A DNA stretch of 9,772 bases, taken from contig CAZNOT010000022.1 of NCBI GenBank assembly GCA_964574865.1, positions 1 to 9,772 of the forward strand, in the 5' to 3' direction. A program made the translations under genes and the position numbers. The stretch comes from DATDYW01 sp964574865. GTDB lineage: Bacteria > Patescibacteriota > Minisyncoccia > Phycocordibacterales > JAACPR01. The notes under the pieces were generated by a model, which ran no database searches, was not told the origin of the DNA, and saw nothing but the letters and a program-made list of their open reading frames with translations. This document shows positions 5,385 through 9,772 of the stretch, in pieces (position 1 is the first letter of the stretch; every line of letters begins with the position of its first letter).

Positions 5385-5413
5385 TTGTTACTTCCCCCCT
5401 CCCGTGCTAGTCT
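5385..5413 (+). promoter_or_regulatory. Putative secG promoter
   Basis: TTGTTA (5385-5390), a 17-base spacer, then an extended -10 TGC-TAGTCT (5405-5413). Transcription would start near 5420, leaving a leader of about 6 bases before the ATG. The TTGTTA lies in CTTGTTACTT (5384-5393), the motif seen upstream of htpX and groL. Confidence 0.55.
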
Positions 5414-5425
5414 CTCCACCGCTGT

Positions 5426-5650
5426 ATGGCTACCGCGATCACCTTCGCGCTCGCGCTCATCTCGGTCTTGATGATCGGCGCGATCCTCCTCCAGACCTCC
5501 GCCGCGGGCATTGGCGCCCTGGGGGGTGCCGATAGCGTTGATGCCGGATTCCACACCCGCCGTGGGCCCGAGCGCGCCGTCTTCGTAGCCACAGTCGTCC
5601 TCGCAATCCTCTTCGCCGCCCTCGCCTTCGCCGCTTTCCGCATCGCCTAA
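5426..5650 (+). CDS. secG: Preprotein translocase subunit SecG
   Basis: This 74-aa integral membrane protein is the small accessory subunit of the SecYEG translocon. Two TM helices (about 3-23 and 51-71) flank a loop with the SecG features: an ILLQTSAAGIGALGG stretch after TM1 (20-34) and GFHTRRGPER before TM2 (41-50). The 'HTRRG.E/R' segment is typical of parcubacterial SecG. The size matches the family (about 70-80 aa). The ATG at 5426 has no Shine-Dalgarno site, and the predicted transcript starts only about 6 bases upstream. It is the first gene of a plus-strand run with the solute-binding protein (69-base gap) and RNase J. This order is, as far as I recall, recurrent in Parcubacteria. 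Confidence 0.88.
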   Translation: MATAITFALALISVLMIGAILLQTSAAGIGALGGADSVDAGFHTRRGPERAVFVATVVLAILFAALAFAAFRIA

Positions 5651-5719
5651 GCTCCGCGGCCCACGCCGCCCTTTTCCTTCCGAACCGGCCCGCCATCGGA
5701 CACCTTCCATTTCATTCCG

Positions 5720-7441
5720 ATGAACCCGCTCGACAACGAAAACTTGAGCCCGATCGGCCGCCTCCGCGCCGTCCTCGCCGCCTCCTCGGTGACCGAGCGC
5801 GCGGTCTTCGTCGCGCTCGCGACGGTCGCCCTCGTCTCGGCGCTCGGCCTCGGGACCGTCGCGATGGGGCGCACGCTCGTCGAAGCGCCGCGCGAGGGCG
5901 GATCGCTCGTAGAGGGCCTCATCGGGACGCCGCGCTTCGTGAACCCGGTCCTCGCCGCCTCCGACGCCGACCGCGCGCTCACGGCGCTCATCTTCGCGGG
6001 CCTCACGCGCACGACCGCGACCGGAGAGATTGAGCCCGACCTCGGAACCTACCAGGTGTCCGATAACGGCCTCGAGTACCGCTTCTGGATTCGCCCCGAC
6101 GCCAAGTTCCACGATGGCGAGCCGGTCCTCGCCGCGGACGTCGCCTACACCGTGGGCAAGGCCCAAGACCCTGAGGTCAAAAGCCCGCGCGCGGCAGCCT
6201 GGAACGACGTCGAGGTCGAGGTCGCGGGGCCGCGAGAGGTCCTCTTCCGGCTCCCGCGCCCCGCGCCCGACTTCCTGGCGGCGACCGCGATGGGCATCCT
6301 GCCCGCGCACCGGTTCAACGGCCTCTCGGCGCAGGACTTCCTGCTCTCGGACGCGAACGCCGAACCGGTCGGCGCGGGGCCGTTCGCGCTCGACAACCTG
6401 GTCCGCAAGAAGGACGCCGCGGTCGCCTACGAGCTCGAAGGCTTCGAAGCGTACGAGGGCGCCGAGCCCTACCTCGACGCGCTGACCGTACGCATGTACG
6501 CTGACGAGCGCGCGCTCGCCGCCGCGCTCGAGGACGGCGAGATCGACTCCGCGTACGGCCTCTCGCCGGCAGACGCGGCCGCGGCCGAGGCGGCCGGCTC
6601 GCGCGTCGCGACGCAGCTCCTGCCGCGCGTCTTCGCCGCCTTCTTCAACCAGAGCCACGCGCCGGTGCTCGCGGACCACGACGTGCGCGAGGCGCTCGCG
6701 CTCGCGGTCGACCGCGCGGCGGTGGTCTCCGAGGTGCTGAAGGGGTACGGCGCGCCGCTCGCGGGCCCGATCTCGCTCTCGTCGACCGGCGCGCGCAGCC
6801 TCGGCGCCGAGGACGCCGCGGCCGCGCCGGCGGCCGATGTAGCCGCGGCCCGCGCGGCCCTCGAGTCCGACGGGTTCCGCGCGGGCGAGGACGGCGTCTA
6901 CGCGCGCAAGGGCGAGCGGCTCTCGCTCTCGCTGGTGACCGCCGACGCGCCGGAGCTCGTGGCGGCGGCGCAGCTGGTGGCGTCCTCGTGGCGCGCGGCA
7001 GGCGCGGAGGTCCGCGTGGAGGTCTACGCGGCGCAGGACCTGGCCGAGGTCGCGATTCGCCCGCGCGCCTACGATGCGCTCCTCTTCGGCGAGGTGCTCG
7101 GCCGCGACGTCGACTTCTACAGCTTCTGGCACTCGTCGCAGCGGATGGACCCGGGGCTCAACGTCGCCGGCTACGCGAACGCAACCGTCGACGGGCTGCT
7201 CGAGGATCTGCGCGACGAGGCCGACGCGGGCGAGCGGGCGAAGATTCTCGCGCGGGCGAGCGGGTTGATCGCCGCGGACGCCCCGGCCGCGTTCCTCTAC
7301 GCACCGGAGGCGACCTACGCCCTCCCGGAGGACCTCGTGGCGCCGCTGCCGCCGCGCCTCGCGTCGCCGTCCGACCGCTTCGCGCTGGTCCGGTCGTGGC
7401 ACCGCGAGACAGACGACGTGTGGCCCTTCTTCGCGCGGTAG
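5720..7441 (+). CDS. ABC transporter solute-binding protein, family 5 (peptide/nickel type), TM-anchored
   Basis: This 573-aa extracytoplasmic binding protein of the SBP_bac_5 (DppA/OppA) fold would capture oligopeptides or a similar ligand. After a 27-residue cytoplasmic N-terminus there is one hydrophobic segment (about 28-50). Family features follow: SLVEGLIGTPRFVNPV (62-77), DRALTALIFAGLTR (84-97), FWIRPDAKFHDGEPVLAADVAYT (122-144) and GAGPFAL. Further on, AFFNQSHAPVLADHDVREALALAVDRAAV matches the conserved region where the second lobe begins, and DVDFYSFWHSSQR and GYANATVDGLLEDLR lie in the C-terminal part. There is no lipobox cysteine, so it is held by an uncleaved TM helix rather than a lipid. 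No permease or ATPase gene lies in the window, so the partner transporter is elsewhere or absent. No Shine-Dalgarno site is seen at the ATG. Composition is very Ala-rich. Confidence 0.9.
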   Translation: MNPLDNENLSPIGRLRAVLAASSVTERAVFVALATVALVSALGLGTVAMGRTLVEAPREGGSLVEGLIGTPRFVNPVLAASDADRALTALIFAGLTRTTATGEIEPDLGTYQVSDNGLEYRFWIRPDAKFHDGEPVLAADVAYTVGKAQDPEVKSPRAAAWNDVEVEVAGPREVLFRLPRPAPDFLAATAMGILPAHRFNGLSAQDFLLSDANAEPVGAGPFALDNLVRKKDAAVAYELEGFEAYEGAEPYLDALTVRMYADERALAAALEDGEIDSAYGLSPADAAAAEAAGSRVATQLLPRVFAAFFNQSHAPVLADHDVREALALAVDRAAVVSEVLKGYGAPLAGPISLSSTGARSLGAEDAAAAPAADVAAARAALESDGFRAGEDGVYARKGERLSLSLVTADAPELVAAAQLVASSWRAAGAEVRVEVYAAQDLAEVAIRPRAYDALLFGEVLGRDVDFYSFWHSSQRMDPGLNVAGYANATVDGLLEDLRDEADAGERAKILARASGLIAADAPAAFLYAPEATYALPEDLVAPLPPRLASPSDRFALVRSWHRETDDVWPFFAR

Positions 7442-7496
7442 AATCGCCAGACCAAATTTTCTTTTAGTCAGATTTAGAACGATAGCCACGAACAAC

Positions 7497-9587
7497 ATGG
7501 ACCAGAACACCAGCGCCGCCCCCGCCCCGAACGCGCCGCAGCCCCGAGCCGACTCTGCCGGTGCGCCGGATCAGGGCGGCACGTCCGGATCCCCCGCCCC
7601 CCGCGTCCACCACCACGAAGGTGACGCCCCGGGCGGCCAGCGCCGAGGCCGCCGGCGCGGCGGCCGCGGCCGCGGCGGCAACTTTGGCGGCGACCGAGGT
7701 CCCCGCCCGCCCCGCGAGCTCGGCCCCGACGGCCAGCCGCTCCCGCGCCCGCAGCACGATCACGGCCCGCGCCCTGCGCCGGCCTCCCCCTTCGCGCCCT
7801 CCAACCGCGAGATGCGCATGAAACAGCGCCAGAAGTCGCGCCGCGGCCCGGCACCGTCTCGCTCGCTCGCGCCGAAGAGCAAGGTCGGCATGCCGATCCC
7901 GCCGGTCGCCCCAGGCTGCGTCCGCATCATCCCCCTCGGCGGCGTCGAGGAGGTTGGGCGCAACATGACCGCGATCGAGACGGCCGAGGACATCCTCATC
8001 GTCGACGCGGGCTTCCAGTTCCGCGAGCCGTCCACCCCGGGCATCGACTACATTCTCCCGAACGCGAAGTACGTCGAGGAGCGCAAGCACAAGGTGCGCG
8101 CCATCTTCATCACGCACGGCCACCTCGACCACATCGGCGGCCTGCCCTACATCCTCGAGCAGCTCGACAACCCGCCCATCTACACCCGCCAGTTCGGCGC
8201 AATCATGATCGCGAAGCGCCAGGAGGAGTTCCCGCACCTGCCGAAGCCGGACATCAAGGTGCTCGACGGCGACGAGACGGTTGGCATCGGCGCGACCTTC
8301 AAGGTCTCGACCTTCCCCATCTCGCACACGATCCCCGATTCGATGGGCCTCATCATCAAGACCCCGCCCGGCGACATCGCGTTCATCGAGGACGTGCGCG
8401 TCGACAACGAGAACGGCGTGCCGACCCAGGAGGAGGTCGAGCAGTACAAGCGGTTCGCGGGCCGCCCGATGCTGCTCCTCACCATGGACTCGACCTCGAT
8501 CGAGAAGCCGGGCTTCTCGCTCTCGGAGTCGACCGTCGTGCGCAACATCGACCGCATCATCAGCGAGGCTAAGGGTCGCCTGATCATCGCGACCTTCGCC
8601 TCCCAGGTGGAGCGCGTCATGGCGATCATCGACTCGGCCCAGCGCCACGGCAAGCGCGTCTGCGTCGAGGGCCGCTCGATGAAGAACAGCGTCGAGATCG
8701 TCCGCCACCTCGAGCTCATCAAGGAGAAGGAGGACACGCTCGTCTCGCTCGAGTCCGTCGAGTCCGTGCCGCCCGACCGCCTCGTGATGCTCGTGACGGG
8801 CGCGCAGGGCGAGGAGTTCGCAGCGCTCATGCGCATCGCGAACGGCACGCACAAGAGCGTGAAGCTCCGCAAAGAGGACACGGTGCTCCTGTCGTCGTCG
8901 ATCATCCCGACCAACTACCACGCGGTCACGCGCCTCAAGGACACGCTCTACCGCACGCAGGCTAAGGTCATCACCTACCTCGACTCGGACGTGCACGCCT
9001 CCGGCCACGGCAACCGCGACGAGCTCGCGTGGATCCACAACAAGATCGACTACCGCTTCTTCATGCCGGTGCACGGCAACCACTACATGCTCCGCCAGCA
9101 CGCCGAGCTCGCGATTTCCCTCGGGGCCAAGCGCGAGAACGTGGTCGTGCCGGACAACGGCTCCATCATCGACATCTCGGCCGACGGCCAGAAGATCGAG
9201 GTTCTGCCGGTGAAGGCGCCCTGCGAGATGGTCACGGTGGACGGCTTCGCGGTCGGCGACATCCAGGACGTGGTGATGCGCGACCGCCAGGCGCTCTCCG
9301 AGTCCGGCTTCTTCACGGTCTTCGCGTCGGTCGAGCTCCGCACGGGGCGCCTGCGCAAGTCGCCGGACATCATCTCCCGCGGCTTCATCTACCTCCGCGA
9401 GAACCAGGAGCTGCTCCGCAAGTGCCGCTTCGCGGTCAAGCGCGTGATCGAGGCCGAGGTGGCCCGCGCCGCCCGCCCGATCGACTTCGACAAGATCGAG
9501 AACCGCGTCTCGGACGAGGTCGGCAAGCTGCTCTTCCAGGACACGTCGAAGCAGCCGATCGTGATCACGGTGATCATTGGGGTCTAG
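7497..9587 (+). CDS. rnj: Ribonuclease J with a long RGG-rich N-terminal extension
   Basis: This 696-aa metallo-beta-lactamase/beta-CASP nuclease acts in mRNA decay and RNA maturation as a 5'-3' exonuclease and endonuclease. The catalytic core starts near residue 141 (CVRIIPLGGVEEVGRNM). The zinc ligands are visible: HGHLDH (207-212), H277 in SHTIPDS, D299 in FIEDVRV, and H526 in PVHGNH. The beta-CASP motif HASGHG is at 500-505, and the RNase J-type C-terminal domain (about 585-696) is complete. Common RNase J sequences have HGHEDH, TGDFK and PVHGEH where this has HGHLDH, IEDVR and PVHGNH; the ligands themselves are kept. Residues 1-137 are predicted disordered: Pro/Ala-rich, with an Arg/Gly tract (GGQRRGRRRGGRGRGGNFGG, 46-65) that likely binds RNA. 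The ATG at 7497 has no Shine-Dalgarno site; TAGTCA and TAGAAC (7465, 7475) upstream are possible weak -10 boxes. A terminator follows. Confidence 0.95.
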   Translation: MDQNTSAAPAPNAPQPRADSAGAPDQGGTSGSPAPRVHHHEGDAPGGQRRGRRRGGRGRGGNFGGDRGPRPPRELGPDGQPLPRPQHDHGPRPAPASPFAPSNREMRMKQRQKSRRGPAPSRSLAPKSKVGMPIPPVAPGCVRIIPLGGVEEVGRNMTAIETAEDILIVDAGFQFREPSTPGIDYILPNAKYVEERKHKVRAIFITHGHLDHIGGLPYILEQLDNPPIYTRQFGAIMIAKRQEEFPHLPKPDIKVLDGDETVGIGATFKVSTFPISHTIPDSMGLIIKTPPGDIAFIEDVRVDNENGVPTQEEVEQYKRFAGRPMLLLTMDSTSIEKPGFSLSESTVVRNIDRIISEAKGRLIIATFASQVERVMAIIDSAQRHGKRVCVEGRSMKNSVEIVRHLELIKEKEDTLVSLESVESVPPDRLVMLVTGAQGEEFAALMRIANGTHKSVKLRKEDTVLLSSSIIPTNYHAVTRLKDTLYRTQAKVITYLDSDVHASGHGNRDELAWIHNKIDYRFFMPVHGNHYMLRQHAELAISLGAKRENVVVPDNGSIIDISADGQKIEVLPVKAPCEMVTVDGFAVGDIQDVVMRDRQALSESGFFTVFASVELRTGRLRKSPDIISRGFIYLRENQELLRKCRFAVKRVIEAEVARAARPIDFDKIENRVSDEVGKLLFQDTSKQPIVITVIIGV

Positions 9588-9626
9588 GGAAGAGAGCGAA
9601 GGCGGGAGGCGGAAGTTAGAATAAAG

Positions 9627-9658
9627 AACAAACTCAGCCCGACCGGGCTGAGTTTGTT
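9627..9658 (+). terminator. Rho-independent terminator after RNase J
   Basis: A 14-bp perfect inverted repeat (9627-9640 with 9645-9658) encloses a 4-base loop; the distal stem arm and tail are T-rich (GAGTTTGTTTC). It lies 39 bases after the stop codon and closes the secG - binding protein - RNase J run. Confidence 0.88.
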
Positions 9659-9688
9659 TCGTGCGCTCCCGCGGCGCCACTCGAGCGC

Positions 9689-9697
9689 TGCTATAAT
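9689..9697 (+). promoter_or_regulatory. Extended -10 promoter (TGCTATAAT) of the right-edge gene
   Basis: TGC followed by a perfect TATAAT (9692-9697), with no clear -35 at 9669-9674; an extended -10 can work without one. Start expected near 9704, a 14-base leader before the ATG at 9718. Confidence 0.6.
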
Positions 9698-9717
9698 TTC
9701 CGCGCACGCACCTCGCC

Positions 9718-9772
9718 ATGCCCGAAGCAATCAAGCCAACCGTCGCCGCGCTCGCCCTGACGTTCCTGTTCA
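9718..9772 (+). CDS. Partial CDS, N-terminus of a probable membrane or exported protein
   Basis: Eighteen codons are visible from the ATG at 9718 to the window edge, MPEAIKPTVAALALTFLF. The peptide has a short polar start followed by a hydrophobic run that looks like the beginning of a TM helix or signal anchor. It follows a terminator and a good -10 promoter box, which supports a real gene start. There is no Shine-Dalgarno site. Too little is present to name a family. Confidence 0.55.
   Translation, partial: MPEAIKPTVAALALTFLF

Larger units (their letters stand above)
5096..5425. other. 330-base gene-free region with an assembly gap
   Basis: Between the 171-aa gene and secG I find no convincing coding sequence. 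The stretch holds two diverged direct copies of a ~93-bp element (5107-5200 and 5224-5316), the gap between them, a C/T-rich plus-strand segment, and the secG promoter (5385-5413). What the gap removes cannot be known from this sequence. Confidence 0.8.

Noticed and set aside
5312..7510. Very long open frame antisense to secG and the solute-binding protein (732 codons)
   Set aside because: It covers two clearly recognised plus-strand genes and the spacers between them, and consists largely of Arg/Glu/Val/Ala repeats, typical of a shadow frame.
7464..9734. Very long open frame antisense to RNase J (756 codons)
   Set aside because: Shadow of the GC-rich rnj gene. It runs through the terminator and promoter at the right edge and has an implausible Arg/Asp/Val/His composition.

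Overview
The window reads as a chromosomal stretch of a high-GC member of the Candidate Phyla Radiation (Patescibacteria, probably a Parcubacteria/Kaiserbacteria-like lineage). This is inferred from gene content and style, not from a marker-gene search: a parcubacterial-looking GroEL, a membrane-anchored GerMN-domain protein, a very small coiled-coil protein, the order secG - family 5 solute-binding protein - RNase J with a long Arg/Gly-rich N-terminus, a tRNA-Ser gene without an encoded CCA, and start codons that mostly lack a Shine-Dalgarno site. The sequence is a draft assembly, with a run of 10 Ns at 5213-5222.

Left part (1-4395, nearly all minus strand). The window opens inside the 5' part of a gene whose 46 visible residues resemble the N-terminus of Mrr-like restriction-system proteins. 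A strong terminator and tRNA-Ser(GGA) follow, then an HtpX-like M48 membrane protease, a 79-aa coiled-coil protein, a GerMN-domain membrane-anchored protein, a bidirectional-looking terminator, and the groS-groL chaperonin operon. groS has a good AAGGAG ribosome binding site. A 14-bp direct repeat fills most of the groS-groL spacer.

Middle part (4396-5425). Divergent from groS is a promoter (TTGACA-N16-TAGCAT) for a 171-aa protein I do not recognise. Its leader is A-rich, carries a repeated AACGACA heptamer and has a Shine-Dalgarno-like site with no start codon behind it. The 330-base intergenic stretch that follows holds two diverged direct copies of a ~93-bp element, each with a GC-rich hairpin, on either side of the N gap.

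Right part (5426-9772, plus strand). secG (Sec translocon), a TM-anchored peptide-type ABC solute-binding protein without permease or ATPase genes nearby, and RNase J (5' exonuclease/endonuclease of RNA decay) run in one direction and end at a clear terminator. A new promoter with an extended -10 (TGcTATAAT) then precedes the first 18 codons of a gene that runs off the window.

Functionally this is a protein-quality and envelope neighbourhood (chaperonin, membrane protease, Sec component, solute-binding protein) plus RNA turnover. I see no CRISPR array, transposon or prophage. The least-explained signals are regulatory and repetitive: a TAGTCTCTC box at three transcription starts, a CTTGTTACTT/CTTACCTGTTACTT family before three genes, evidence for very short or absent mRNA leaders, and the duplicated hairpin element at the assembly gap.
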